The notes: generated by a model not told the origin, from the letters alone. Positions 7,919-16,285 are shown, numbered from the stretch's first letter. The stretch is DNA of 64,000 nucleotides from Streptomyces capillispiralis (GCF_007829875.1 NZ_VIWV01000001.1:1364001-1428000); one strand, 5' to 3'. Made by a program: numbers and translations.

Positions 7919-8761
7919 TCAGGGGGCGGTCAGCGGCCCGTAGGCGCCGGGGGCGCGGTCGCGGTAGAACTGCCAGCGGTCGCGGACCTCGCGCAGTTTC
8001 GCCAGGTCGAGGTCGCGGACGACGAGTTCGGTCTCCTTGTCGCTCGCCGGCTCGCCGACGAACCGCGCCTCCGGGTCGACGAAGTAGCTCGTGCCGTAGA
8101 AGTCGTTGTCGCCGTACTCCTCGACGCCGACCCGGTTGATGGCGCCGACGAAGTACTCGTTGGCGACGGCCGCCGCCGGCTGCTCCAGCTGCCAGAGGTA
8201 GCCGGACAGTCCGCGCGAGGTGGCGGAGGGGTTGAAGACGAGTTCGGCGCCGGCGAGGCCCAGCGCCCGCCAGCCCTCGGGGAAGTGGCGGTCGTAGCAG
8301 ATGTAGACGCCGACCTTGCCGACGGCGGTGTCGAAGACGGGCCAGCCGCTGTTCCCGGGCCGGAAGTAGAACTTCTCCCAGAAGCCTTTGACCTGCGGGA
8401 TGTGGGTCTTGCGGTACTTGCCGAGGTAGGAGCCGTCCGCGTCGATCACGGCGGCGGTGTTGTAGAGGACGCCGGGCTGTTCCTCCTCGTACATCGGCAG
8501 GACCAGGACGAGTCCCAGCTCTTCCGCGAGTGCCTGGAAACGCCGGACGACCGGACCGTCGGGGACGCGCTCGGCGTACGCGTAGAAGGCCGGGTCCTGG
8601 ACCTGGCAGAAGTACGGTCCGTAGAACAGCTCCTGGAAGCACAGCACTTGGGCGCCCTGGGCAGCCGCGTCGCGGGCGGCCTGCTCGTGGACCTGGATCA
8701 TCGACTCCTTGTCGCCGGTCCAGGCGGTCTGGAAGACGGCGGCACGGATCACTCGGCTCAT
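7919..8761 (-). CDS. N-carbamoyl-beta-alanine amidohydrolase (nitrilase superfamily), copy 1
   Basis: The 280-residue carbon-nitrogen hydrolase has the Glu-Lys-Cys triad: glutamate in CFQELFYGPYFCQ, lysine in KYRKTHIPQ and cysteine in YICYDRHFPEG. It fits beta-ureidopropionase or N-carbamoylputrescine amidase-like enzymes, which release ammonia and CO2 from carbamoylated amines. As first gene of an operon with dihydropyrimidinase, it probably performs the third step of reductive pyrimidine breakdown. A close paralogue of identical length lies at 11787-12629. The 155-bp gap to the upstream pucR gene presumably contains this operon's promoter. Confidence 0.88.
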   Translation of the reverse strand: MSRVIRAAVFQTAWTGDKESMIQVHEQAARDAAAQGAQVLCFQELFYGPYFCQVQDPAFYAYAERVPDGPVVRRFQALAEELGLVLVLPMYEEEQPGVLYNTAAVIDADGSYLGKYRKTHIPQVKGFWEKFYFRPGNSGWPVFDTAVGKVGVYICYDRHFPEGWRALGLAGAELVFNPSATSRGLSGYLWQLEQPAAAVANEYFVGAINRVGVEEYGDNDFYGTSYFVDPEARFVGEPASDKETELVVRDLDLAKLREVRDRWQFYRDRAPGAYGPLTAP

Positions 8762-8916
8762 CGGGACCTCCGCTCGCTCGGTGTGCGGCGAGCCTAGGGA
8801 GGGGACGAGCGCGCGGTGAGGTGCACCGTGTCACGTCCGCGGGGGTGCGGCGTGCCACCGTGTCATCCGTCGACGAGCCCATGTTTCACCGCCGTTGTCG
8901 CAGGTGGTCGCTTGTT

Positions 8917-10476
8917 TCAGCGCTGTTGCGCGTCGTGCGCGAGGAGCGCGATGTGCACGGAGGCGGCCTGTTCGAAGTCGTCGAGGTCCACGCCGAGCCG
9001 GGTCTGTATCGCCTCCAGCCGGCGGTACAGGGCGGGCCGGGAGACGTGGTGGAGCTGCGCGGTGCGGGACTTGTTGCGGCCGGTGGCGAGATAGGTGCGC
9101 AGCACCGGCAGCAGGTCCTCGCCGGGCGCGCACAGCAGCCCGTCCAGCTCCCGCTCCGCGAAGGACTGCACCTCGGGGTCGTCCCGCAACAGCCGGATCA
9201 GCCCGCGCAGATGGACGTCCCGGAGCCGGACCACCAGCGGCAGGTCGAGGGCGGCGGCACAGTCCGCCACGGCGTCCGCGACGTGCCGGGCCTCGCGCAG
9301 CCCGGCGGGCACCTCGTCGAAGGAGGTGCGCGGTCCGGCGCCCGCCACCACCACCGGGCCGGCGCCGGGTTCGGCGCGCAGCCGGGCCGCGAAGTGCGCG
9401 GCGAGCGCGTCGGCGTCCTGGTCGCCGGCGAGGCTGAGCAGGACGGCGGTCGCCGTGCCGTCGAGTGCGGCGACGATGCCGGGCAGCCCCAGCAGGCGCA
9501 GTACGCGGTCGAGCCGGGCCGCCTCCCGGCCGCGCACGACGAGCGGGACGAAGGTGCGCCGGTTGACGGGCAGTCCGGCAGCGCGGGCCCGGGGCAGCAG
9601 CTGCCGGGCCGGTACGGCACCGCCGACCAGGTCGGTGAGCAGGCTCCGCGCGGACTGCTCCTCCCAGGAGGGGGTGCCGCCGCCGAGCATGCGGTGCAGC
9701 ACCAGTGCCTCGGCGGCGCGGTCGGCGAGCAGCCGCCCGGTGGCCCGGTCGCCGCGGTAGCCGCACAGCACGATCCGGCCCCAGCGTTCGCCGCGCCCGC
9801 CGAGTTCGGCGCGGATCCAGCCGTCGCCCTCGCCGCCGCCGGCCTGCCGGGCGACGCGCTCCCAGTCGCGCAGGACGTCGTCCACGGCCGGCCGCTCCCC
9901 CGCCGTGCCGAGCACGCGGTGGGCGAGGTTGGCGACGACGACGGGGCAGCCGCTGTGCCGGGCGACCTCGTCGAGCAGGCGCTGCAGCGGGGCGCCGGCG
10001 GTAATCAGGGCGGTGAGGCCGGTGCGGACGGCCTCGGAGAGGCTCACGGCGGCGAACTTCCGCCGCACCAGCCGGGACTGGACCTCCTCCGTCAACTGGG
10101 CGAAGGGAAAGGGGCGGTGCAGCACCACCAGGGGCAGTCCGCACCGCTCCGCGACGCGCCGCATCGCCTCCGGCGGGGAGGGGAAGGCACGGCCGAGTCC
10201 GAGGACCAGCGCGGCGGCCTCCGCGCGGTGCAGGGAGCGGACGTACTCGGCCTGCTTGCCCTCGTCCCCGGCGAGCAGCACCCCGGTGGTGAGCACCATC
10301 TCGCCGCCGCTGAGCATCACCCCGACGTCGGCCGCCTCGGCGACGTGCACCCAGCGCACCGGCCGGTCGAGGCGGCCGGCGCCGGCGACCACCTCGGGCT
10401 GCCCGGCGAGCACCCGCTCCAGCGCGAGGACCTGCCGGACCGACAGGGCCGGTGCCGCGGCTTCCCAGGGGGTCAT
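8917..10476 (-). CDS. PucR family transcriptional regulator
   Basis: This 519-residue regulator has the PucR architecture: an N-terminal purine-catabolism-regulator domain (about 10-125, with VLTTGVLLAG), a central GGDEF-like/CdaR region, and a C-terminal helix-turn-helix (about 455-515, GRNKSRTAQLHHVSRPALYRR). PucR proteins typically activate nitrogen-scavenging genes for purines, pyrimidines or allantoin. It is the third gene of an operon with a second nitrilase and an aminotransferase (27 bp gap) and lies immediately upstream of the dihydropyrimidinase operon, so it is the likely regulator of both. No effector is identifiable. Confidence 0.9.
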   Translation of the reverse strand: MTPWEAAAPALSVRQVLALERVLAGQPEVVAGAGRLDRPVRWVHVAEAADVGVMLSGGEMVLTTGVLLAGDEGKQAEYVRSLHRAEAAALVLGLGRAFPSPPEAMRRVAERCGLPLVVLHRPFPFAQLTEEVQSRLVRRKFAAVSLSEAVRTGLTALITAGAPLQRLLDEVARHSGCPVVVANLAHRVLGTAGERPAVDDVLRDWERVARQAGGGEGDGWIRAELGGRGERWGRIVLCGYRGDRATGRLLADRAAEALVLHRMLGGGTPSWEEQSARSLLTDLVGGAVPARQLLPRARAAGLPVNRRTFVPLVVRGREAARLDRVLRLLGLPGIVAALDGTATAVLLSLAGDQDADALAAHFAARLRAEPGAGPVVVAGAGPRTSFDEVPAGLREARHVADAVADCAAALDLPLVVRLRDVHLRGLIRLLRDDPEVQSFAERELDGLLCAPGEDLLPVLRTYLATGRNKSRTAQLHHVSRPALYRRLEAIQTRLGVDLDDFEQAASVHIALLAHDAQQR

Positions 10477-10503
10477 GGCGGGGTCCTTCTGTCTCGGTTA
10501 CCG

Positions 10504-11790
10504 CTACGGGATGCTCCGCAGAGCGCTCTCGAGGATCGCGGCGCCCTCCTCGGCCTCCGCGACGTTCAGGGACAGCGGCGGGGCGATGCGCAGGGCGCTG
10601 GTGTCGTGGCCGCCGCCCTTGCCGATGAGCAGGCCGCCCGCGCGGGCCGCCTCCAGGACGGCGGACGCCGCCTCGGGATGGGCCTCGTCGGTGCCGGGCT
10701 TCGTCAGCTCGATGCCGATCATCAGCCCGCGTCCGCGTACCTCGCGTACGGCGGGGACGTGGGCGGCGGCGGCGCGCAGCCGCTCGATGAGCATGCCGCC
10801 GACCCGGCGGGCGTTGCCCTGGAGGTCGTGTTCCAGCAGGTAGTTCAGGTTGGCCAGGCCCGCCGCCATGGTGACCTGGGTGCCGCCGAAGGTGGAGATG
10901 CTGTTGGCGTCCAGGCAGTTCATGATCTCGGCGCGGGCGACCACGCCGCCGATGGACATGCCGTTGCCGATGCCCTTGGCGAAGGTCAGCATGTCGGGCG
11001 GGCCACCGCGGCCGTGCGCCTGCCAGCCCCAGAAGTGCTCGCCGGTGCGGCCCCAGCCGGTCTGCACCTCGTCGGAGATCCACAGGACGCCCCGCTCGTG
11101 CAGCACCTCGCGGAACGCCGCGTACAGGCCGTCGGGCGGCGAGGTGAAGCCGCCGACGCCCTGGATCGGCTCGGCGATCAGCGCGGCGGGCGGGCGGGTG
11201 TGGCCGAGGAGGTCCTTCAGGTCGTCGACGCAGGCGGCGACGAAGTCGTAGTCGTCGAGGTCGGCGAAGGGGCCGCGGGTGCGCACCCCGCCGTGCACGT
11301 ACAGGGTCTGGAGCGGGGAGAGCGAGGTCGGGGACCAGCCGCGGTTGCCGGTGATGCCGACGGCGCTGAAGGAGCGGCCGTGGTAGCTGTTGCGCATCGC
11401 CAGGACCGTGTTGCTGCGCCGGTAGGTGGTGGCGAGCAGCAGGGCGGTGTCGTTGGCCTCTGTGCCGGAGGTGGTGAAGAAGACCCGGGCGTCCGGGATG
11501 CCGCTCAACTGGGCGATACGCTCGGCGAGTTCCACCATCTGCCGGTTGAGGTAGAGGGTGGAGGAGTGCAGGATCCGCCCGGCCTGGTCGCTCACCGCCT
11601 TGGTGACCTCGGGCAGGGCGTGGGCGGTCATGGTGGTGAGGATGCCGCCGAAGAAGTCGAGGTAGCGGTTGCCCGCGGAGTCCCAGACGTGGCGGCCCTC
11701 GCCGTGGGTGATCTCGATGGGCTCCTCGTAGTAGAGGGCGAGCCAGTCGGGGAGCACGCCGCGGTGGCGGCCGAGGAGGTCGTCGGTCAC
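10504..11790 (-). CDS. class III PLP aminotransferase (probably beta-amino acid:pyruvate)
   Basis: The 428-residue protein is a class III aminotransferase related to AGXT2-type alanine--glyoxylate and beta-alanine/beta-aminoisobutyrate:pyruvate enzymes. The PLP lysine is in DMLTFAKGIGNGMSIGG (about residue 270), the cofactor aspartate in WISDEVQTGWGRTGEHF, and the phosphate-binding segment is TTSGTEANDTA. Its GTG start overlaps the upstream nitrilase stop by 4 bp, so the two are translationally coupled. Context implies transamination of beta-alanine or beta-aminoisobutyrate released by the amidohydrolases to the semialdehyde. Other omega-amino acids remain possible. Confidence 0.88.
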   Translation of the reverse strand: MTDDLLGRHRGVLPDWLALYYEEPIEITHGEGRHVWDSAGNRYLDFFGGILTTMTAHALPEVTKAVSDQAGRILHSSTLYLNRQMVELAERIAQLSGIPDARVFFTTSGTEANDTALLLATTYRRSNTVLAMRNSYHGRSFSAVGITGNRGWSPTSLSPLQTLYVHGGVRTRGPFADLDDYDFVAACVDDLKDLLGHTRPPAALIAEPIQGVGGFTSPPDGLYAAFREVLHERGVLWISDEVQTGWGRTGEHFWGWQAHGRGGPPDMLTFAKGIGNGMSIGGVVARAEIMNCLDANSISTFGGTQVTMAAGLANLNYLLEHDLQGNARRVGGMLIERLRAAAAHVPAVREVRGRGLMIGIELTKPGTDEAHPEAASAVLEAARAGGLLIGKGGGHDTSALRIAPPLSLNVAEAEEGAAILESALRSIP

Positions 11791-12629
11791 GGCTGTACCA
11801 GCCCTTCGTAGGCGTCGGGGCGGCGGTCGCGGTAGAAGGCCCACGTCTGCCGCACCTCTTCGATGAGGTCGAAGTCGAGGTCGCGGACGAGCAGTTCCTC
11901 CTCGGTGTCGCTGGCGGTGTCGCCGACGAACTGTCCGCGCGGGTCGACGAAGTAGGAGGTGCCGTAGAAGTCGTTGTCCCCGTACTCCTCGACGCCCACG
12001 CGGTTGATGGCCGCCACGAAGTACTCGTTGGCGACGGCGGCCGCCGGCTGTTCCAGCCGCCACAGGTGGGAGGAGAGGCCGCGGTGGGTGGCGGACGGGT
12101 TGTAGACCAACTGGGCTCCGTTGATGCCGAGTTGCCGCCAGCCCTCGGGGAAGTGGCGGTCGTAGCAGATGTAGACGCCGACCTTGCCGACGGCGGTGTC
12201 GAAGACCGGCCAGCCGAGGTTGCCGGGCCGGAAGTAGAACTTCTCCCAGAAGCCCCTGACCTGCGGGATGTGGTGCTTGCGGTACTTGCCGAGGTAGGAG
12301 CCGTCCGCGTCGATCACGGCGGCGGTGTTGTAGTAGAAGCCGGACTGCTCGATCTCGAACACCGGCACGACGATCACCATGCCGGTCTCGCGGGCCAGGT
12401 CCCGCATCCGGCGGGTGGTCGGGCCGTCCGGCACGGGCTCGGCCCAGCGGTAGTGCGCGGGGTCCTGGACCTGGCAGAAGTAGGGGGAGTTGAACACTTC
12501 CTGGAACCCGATGACCTTCGCGCCCCGCCGGGCCGCCTCGCGGGCGTGCGCCTCGTGTTTCGCCAGCATGGACTCGGTGTCGCCGGTCCAGGTGGCCTGG
12601 ACCAGGGCGGCACGTACGACGTTGGGCAT
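11787..12629 (-). CDS. N-carbamoyl amidohydrolase (nitrilase superfamily), copy 2
   Basis: This 280-residue paralogue of the enzyme at 7919-8761 has the same triad contexts: GFQEVFNSPYFCQ (Glu), KYRKHHIPQ (Lys) and YICYDRHFPEG (Cys). The two copies share long identical blocks such as NEYFV.AINRVGVEEYGDNDFYG, so they arose by duplication. The ATG at 12629 begins the conserved VRAALVQ segment; an upstream in-frame start would add about 45 residues with no homology that run through the palindrome at 12658-12689. It leads the operon with the aminotransferase and PucR. The two copies may differ in substrate, for example beta-ureidopropionate against beta-ureidoisobutyrate or carbamoyl-D-amino acids. 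Confidence 0.88.
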   Translation of the reverse strand: MPNVVRAALVQATWTGDTESMLAKHEAHAREAARRGAKVIGFQEVFNSPYFCQVQDPAHYRWAEPVPDGPTTRRMRDLARETGMVIVVPVFEIEQSGFYYNTAAVIDADGSYLGKYRKHHIPQVRGFWEKFYFRPGNLGWPVFDTAVGKVGVYICYDRHFPEGWRQLGINGAQLVYNPSATHRGLSSHLWRLEQPAAAVANEYFVAAINRVGVEEYGDNDFYGTSYFVDPRGQFVGDTASDTEEELLVRDLDFDLIEEVRQTWAFYRDRRPDAYEGLVQP

Positions 12630-12657
12630 GAGCTGCTCCTTCGACGCGACGTCAGCG

Positions 12658-12689
12658 CCTCTACGCCCGTAGAAAAGGGCGCGTAGAGG
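12658..12689. promoter_or_regulatory. inverted repeat upstream of nitrilase-2 operon
   Basis: CCTCTACGC (12658-12666) and GCGTAGAGG (12681-12689) form perfect 9-bp arms, with an additional CCC/GGG pairing just inside. The element lies 29 bp before the ATG of the operon. Its position and symmetry suggest a regulator site, possibly for the PucR protein of the same operon, though as RNA it could also form a 5' UTR stem. Confidence 0.5.
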
Positions 12690-12803
12690 GACGAACGTAA
12701 GCCTCCCGGACGGGCTTGCCAAGACCATCGTCGCCGAGGCCGCGGAGTCGATCGCGTTTGACACCCCTGTGGGTGAGTCGGGTGCGGGGCGGTGGGCGGG
12801 TGG

Positions 12804-14645
12804 TCAGGTGGTCAGTCCGGCGACGCGGAGGGCGTGGAGCACATCCCAGTGCCGCTCCTGCGAGACCTGCCGGGCGGCGGCGAGCAGCAGGGGGACGAGG
12901 CGCGGCGGGTCGGGGGCGGTGGCGCGGGCCGCGTCCTCGGGGGTGCGCATGCGCACGCAGGCGTCGAGCAGCGCCCGCGCCTCGCGGTGCCGCTCCTCGG
13001 CGGCCAGGTCGAGCACGGCCCGGCCGATCTCGTCGGCCGGCCGGACCACGCCCTGCCGCAGGATCCGCTCCGCGTCCCGCGCCCGGCCGGCCGTGGTGAG
13101 CGCGTCGGCCGCGGCGACCAGCCGGCCCGCGGGCAGCGAGGCGGCCTCCCACAGCAGGGTCGCCCAGTCGGCGTCCAGCCCGGCCCGCCGCATCTCGTCG
13201 GCGAGCAGCGGGTACCGGGCGGCGGGCCCGTACGCGGCGTCGGTGAGCAACGCGTGCGCCTCCCCGCTGCGCCCCTCGCTCCGCAGCCGCGCGAGCAGCC
13301 CCACGGCCCGTGCGGCCTCCCGACGGTCCGCCGCGTCGACACGCCGCCCCTGCGGGACCACCTCCTCGCCCTCCGCCTCCGCGACCCCGGCGAACCGCGC
13401 GCCCCGCGCGGCGGGCGTGACCGCGGGAGCCTCCGGATCGCCCGGGGCGCGCCGCTCGGCCCGCCTGGGCTCTGCCTCGGCGTCCGCCCCTGCGGCTCCG
13501 GCGAACCGCGCGCCCCGCGCGGTGGGCCCGGCGGCGGGAAGGACCGGTACGGCCGCGGGGGGCGGGACGGCCGGACCCTCGCCCCGGTCCACGGCGCCGG
13601 CGAACCGGGCCCCACCCCGCCGGCGCCTGCGCTGCCCACGCGCGGCGGGCGCGGGCGCGGGCGACATGGGCGCGGGCGGCACGGGCATGGGTGACACGGA
13701 CGCGGGTGACACGGACGCGGGTGGCACGGGCGCCGGTTCGCGTACGGCGGCAGCACCGCGGCCACCGGCCCCGAGCGCTTCCCCTTCACCGGACCACATC
13801 CCCCGTGGCTGCCGGACCCCGCCCACGTCGCGGTCGGCGAACGACTCCCGGTCGACCGCCGGGTCCTGGACGACGCCCGGATCCTCAACCACGCCCGGAT
13901 GCCGGACAACCCCGGGTTCCCCGCCGGCGGGATGCCGCACCGCCATGGCGTCGCCCTCGCGGGGCGTCCCGCCCCTGCCGGGGCCGGGCGCACGCCTGGT
14001 GGCGCCGTCCCGCCCCACCGGAGACGAACGGTCGGCGGGGCCGGGCCCCTCGGGTAACGGGGTGCGGGGTGGTGCGCCGTGGACTCCCGGCCGCCCGGGA
14101 GCGGCCGGGGGGCCGGTCCGCGGCGGCGTCGTCCGCCCGCGCCGGTCGAGGGACGTCACGCGGGCGGTGATCTCCGCGCACCTGGCCGTGGCGCGCCGGT
14201 GGTCGTCCTCGGCCCAGGCGAGGTCGACACCGAGGGCGTCGGCCTCCTCCCGGGTGGCGGCACGGGCCAGCCGGCGAATCAGCTCCGCCCGGCGCTCCGC
14301 CGCGTACCGCTGCTCGCGCAGCATGACGTCGAGCCGGTCGCCCAGGGCCTCCCGGGCCCCGGGACGGGCGTCGTGGGCGTCCAGCGCGGCCGCGTGCAGG
14401 GCGCGGGCCCTCGGCGTCTCGGTCGCTGCGGCCTCGGGCCCGTACCCGGCGGCGAGGTCCTGGAGCAGGGCTTCCAGCACGTCCCAGGGCAGCGGCTCAC
14501 GCCCGTCGACGCAGGCCCGCATGCCGTCGGGGTCCCGCTGCCAGAACACCGCGCACCAGCCGCCCGACCGGTCGAGGCGGACCAGCAGCCCCCGCAGGTA
14601 GTCCGTGAACTCCCGGACCGGCGCCGGGAGTTGCTCCGCTTCCAT
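12804..14645 (-). CDS. low-complexity hypothetical protein with helical ends
   Basis: This 613-residue protein has three parts. Residues 1-170 are mostly helical with charged repeats (AERRAELIRRLARAATREEADALGV). A Pro/Gly/Ala/Val-rich middle of about 200 residues includes repeated VVEDPGVVQDPAV- and VPPASVSPASVSP-like units and three copies of ARFAG. A helical C-terminal region (about 400-610) is rich in Ala, Leu and Arg and may form TPR-like or HEAT-like repeats. No catalytic motif was recognised. Such proteins are common in Streptomyces and often carry arbitrary names. The frame keeps strong G/C third-position bias throughout, which supports it as the real strand rather than the overlapping opposite frames. 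Confidence 0.7.
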   Translation of the reverse strand: MEAEQLPAPVREFTDYLRGLLVRLDRSGGWCAVFWQRDPDGMRACVDGREPLPWDVLEALLQDLAAGYGPEAAATETPRARALHAAALDAHDARPGAREALGDRLDVMLREQRYAAERRAELIRRLARAATREEADALGVDLAWAEDDHRRATARCAEITARVTSLDRRGRTTPPRTGPPAAPGRPGVHGAPPRTPLPEGPGPADRSSPVGRDGATRRAPGPGRGGTPREGDAMAVRHPAGGEPGVVRHPGVVEDPGVVQDPAVDRESFADRDVGGVRQPRGMWSGEGEALGAGGRGAAAVREPAPVPPASVSPASVSPMPVPPAPMSPAPAPAARGQRRRRRGGARFAGAVDRGEGPAVPPPAAVPVLPAAGPTARGARFAGAAGADAEAEPRRAERRAPGDPEAPAVTPAARGARFAGVAEAEGEEVVPQGRRVDAADRREAARAVGLLARLRSEGRSGEAHALLTDAAYGPAARYPLLADEMRRAGLDADWATLLWEAASLPAGRLVAAADALTTAGRARDAERILRQGVVRPADEIGRAVLDLAAEERHREARALLDACVRMRTPEDAARATAPDPPRLVPLLLAAARQVSQERHWDVLHALRVAGLTT

Positions 14646-14815
14646 AGCCCGCTCCCGCCAGCTCCGGAGATCTCAGCTCCGTAGGAAACACCCGGCGTGT
14701 TACGACGGCGCTACGGAGAGTTTTCCGGCGGGATGCAGGCCCGGCACCCCTGATGGGCCCACGCACCCGCGACGGGCCCACGCACCCGCAATGAACTCGG
14801 GCACCCGCGACGGGA

Positions 14816-15079
14816 TCAGGCTGCGGCGGCCGGCGTGTCCGGCGCGCAGCGCCCGACCAGCTCGTCCATCGACAGCCCGAGCGCGCTCGCCAGGGCGGCC
14901 ACGGTGAAGAACGCCGGGGTCGGGGCCCGCCCGGTCTCGATCTTGCGCAGGGTCTCCGCGGAGAGACCGGCGCTCGCCGCGACCTCGGTCATGCTGCGGC
15001 CGCCGCGCGCCTCGCGCAGCAGCCGGCCGAGCCGTTCGCCGCGTTCGCGCTCTTCGGGGGTCAAGGGGGTGCGCACCAT
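14816..15079 (-). CDS. XRE family helix-turn-helix regulator
   Basis: The 87-residue protein is a stand-alone Cro/CI-type DNA-binding domain: LGRLLREARGGRSMTEVAASAGLSAETLRKIETGRAPTP contains the recognition helix, followed by FFTVAALASALGLSMDELV. It is divergently transcribed from a methionine aminopeptidase gene with only 33 bp between start codons. The ATG at 15079 is preceded by AAGGGGC directly next to it, too close for a normal Shine-Dalgarno, and by a -10-like TAGAAT ending 8 nt before the ATG, as expected for a leaderless mRNA. It probably regulates itself and the aminopeptidase gene through the shared palindrome. Confidence 0.85.
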   Translation of the reverse strand: MVRTPLTPEERERGERLGRLLREARGGRSMTEVAASAGLSAETLRKIETGRAPTPAFFTVAALASALGLSMDELVGRCAPDTPAAAA

Positions 15080-15112
15080 GCCCCTTATTCTAATACCGGT
15101 ATAGTAATTGGC
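15080..15112. promoter_or_regulatory. divergent leaderless promoters with central palindrome
   Basis: The 33-bp gap contains ATACCGGTAT, a perfect 10-bp palindrome at 15093-15102. On the plus strand TATAGT (15100-15105) is followed by 7 nt and then ATG. On the minus strand TAGAAT is also followed by exactly 7 nt and then ATG. This is the spacing of leaderless Streptomyces promoters, where the start-codon A is the transcription start. The palindrome lies between and overlaps both -10 regions, so binding of the XRE protein there should block both promoters. Confidence 0.65.
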
Positions 15113-15889
15113 ATGGTGGAGCTGAAGACCGACACATCGATCGATGCCATGTACGAGGCGGGCCAGGTCGTCGCGAGCGCGCCGACGGCCGTACGGAAGG
15201 CCGCCGGCGTGGGCGTTTCCCTGCTGGAGCTGGACGAGGTGGCGCGGGACGTGCTGCGCTCGGCGGGCGCGTCCTCGCCCTTCCTGGGCTACCGGCCCTC
15301 CTTCGCGCCGACGCCGTTCCCCGCCGTGATCTGCGCCTCCGTCAACGACGCGATCGTCCACGGCATCCCGGACACCTACCGGCTGCGCGACGGCGACCTG
15401 GTCTCCATCGACTGCGGCGCCGAACTGGGCGGCTGGGTCGGGGACTCGGCGATCAGCTTCATCGTGGGCACGCCGCGCCCGGCGGACGTACGGCTGGTCG
15501 AGACGGCCGAGCGGGCCCTCGCGGCGGGGATCGCGGCGGCCGTCGTCGGCAACCGCATCGGCGACATCGCGCACGCGATCGGGACGGTGTGCCGCGCGGC
15601 GGGCTACGGCATCCCGGACGGCTTCGGGGGGCACGGCATCGGCCGCCGCATGCACGAGGACCCGTCCGTGCCGAACGAGGGCCGGCCGGGCCGCGGCATG
15701 CCCCTGCGGCACGGCATGGCCCTGGCCATCGAGCCGATGGTCATCGGGGGCGGCACGGACGTGTTCCACGCGGCGCCGGACGGCTGGACGCTCCGTACGC
15801 ACGACGGGTCCCGGGCGGCCCACGCGGAGCACACGGTGGCGATCACCGAGAGCGGACCGCGCGTACTGACGGCCCGGGACGCCGGGTGA
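15113..15889 (+). CDS. map: type I methionine aminopeptidase
   Basis: This 258-residue metallopeptidase removes N-terminal methionine in the cytoplasm. All five metal ligands are visible: aspartates in SIDCGAELGGWVGDSAISF (about 100-111), histidine in GFGGHGIGRRMHEDPSVPN, glutamate in LAIEPMVIGGG and glutamate in AHAEHTVAITE. It lacks an N-terminal zinc-finger extension. It is likely a secondary copy, as Streptomyces encode a housekeeping map in the ribosomal-protein region. Coupling to an XRE regulator and a leaderless start suggests conditional expression. The hairpin at 15938-15954 may terminate the transcript. Confidence 0.92.
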   Translation: MVELKTDTSIDAMYEAGQVVASAPTAVRKAAGVGVSLLELDEVARDVLRSAGASSPFLGYRPSFAPTPFPAVICASVNDAIVHGIPDTYRLRDGDLVSIDCGAELGGWVGDSAISFIVGTPRPADVRLVETAERALAAGIAAAVVGNRIGDIAHAIGTVCRAAGYGIPDGFGGHGIGRRMHEDPSVPNEGRPGRGMPLRHGMALAIEPMVIGGGTDVFHAAPDGWTLRTHDGSRAAHAEHTVAITESGPRVLTARDAG

Positions 15890-15937
15890 CGCCGTCCACC
15901 GCCCGCTCGACCCGGAGGAAGCGGAGGAGCGTGGTGT

Positions 15938-15954
15938 GCACGGCAGGGCCGTGC
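15938..15954 (+). terminator. hairpin after map
   Basis: GCACGGC-AGG-GCCGTGC forms a 7-bp GC stem with a 3-nt loop, 49 bp after the map stop. There is no U tract, as is common for Streptomyces terminators. Confidence 0.4.
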
Positions 15955-16285
15955 GCGCGCCCCGGCGGCTCCCCTCCCCGCTCCCCTCGGATCCGGCCCG
16001 CCGGCCGGGCGAGCCCGGCAGTTGAAGCCCACGTGACAACGTTTCTTCACACACCCGTCCGAGCGACCGGCGCACGCGCGCCCCGCCGAGCTGGACGGAA
16101 ACGTCCCGGCTGACAAGTGGAAGCACCACCCTTTGGCACATTGTCATACTTTCCCGGATCTTCTTGCCCTGACGGCCGGTTCTGCCGCTAGCTGGTGCCG
16201 CACCGCTCCTCGCCCCGGGCTCCGGATGGGCCCCGGGCATGTCGACGAGGGGAGCGGTCCGGACAGTCAGCACGCGAGGAGCGTC
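15955..16285. promoter_or_regulatory. upstream region of the lasso peptide cluster
   Basis: No gene is supported here. The frame of the lasso precursor stays open upstream to 16133, but that extension has a poor start and no leader-like features. The stretch 16131-16170 (CTTTGGCACATTGTCATAC and following) is noticeably A+T-richer than its surroundings and is the best place for the cluster's promoter; no exact -35/-10 pair could be fixed. Confidence 0.4.

Noticed and set aside
8530..11811. 1093-codon plus-strand open frame across the pucR/aminotransferase region
   Set aside because: It lies antisense to three clearly recognisable enzymes or regulators; the protein is low-complexity Gly/Ala/Val/Glu, typical of shadow frames in GC-rich DNA.
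16110..16170. Exact -35/-10 promoter for the lasso cluster
   Set aside because: CTGACA, TTGGCA and CATACT-like hexamers are present, but none pair at 16-19 bp, so only the A+T-rich region was noted.
16133..16285. N-terminal extension of the lasso precursor
   Set aside because: The longer frame has no Shine-Dalgarno and would precede the YxxP leader motif with 51 unrelated residues; ATG 16286 has a strong GAGGAG.
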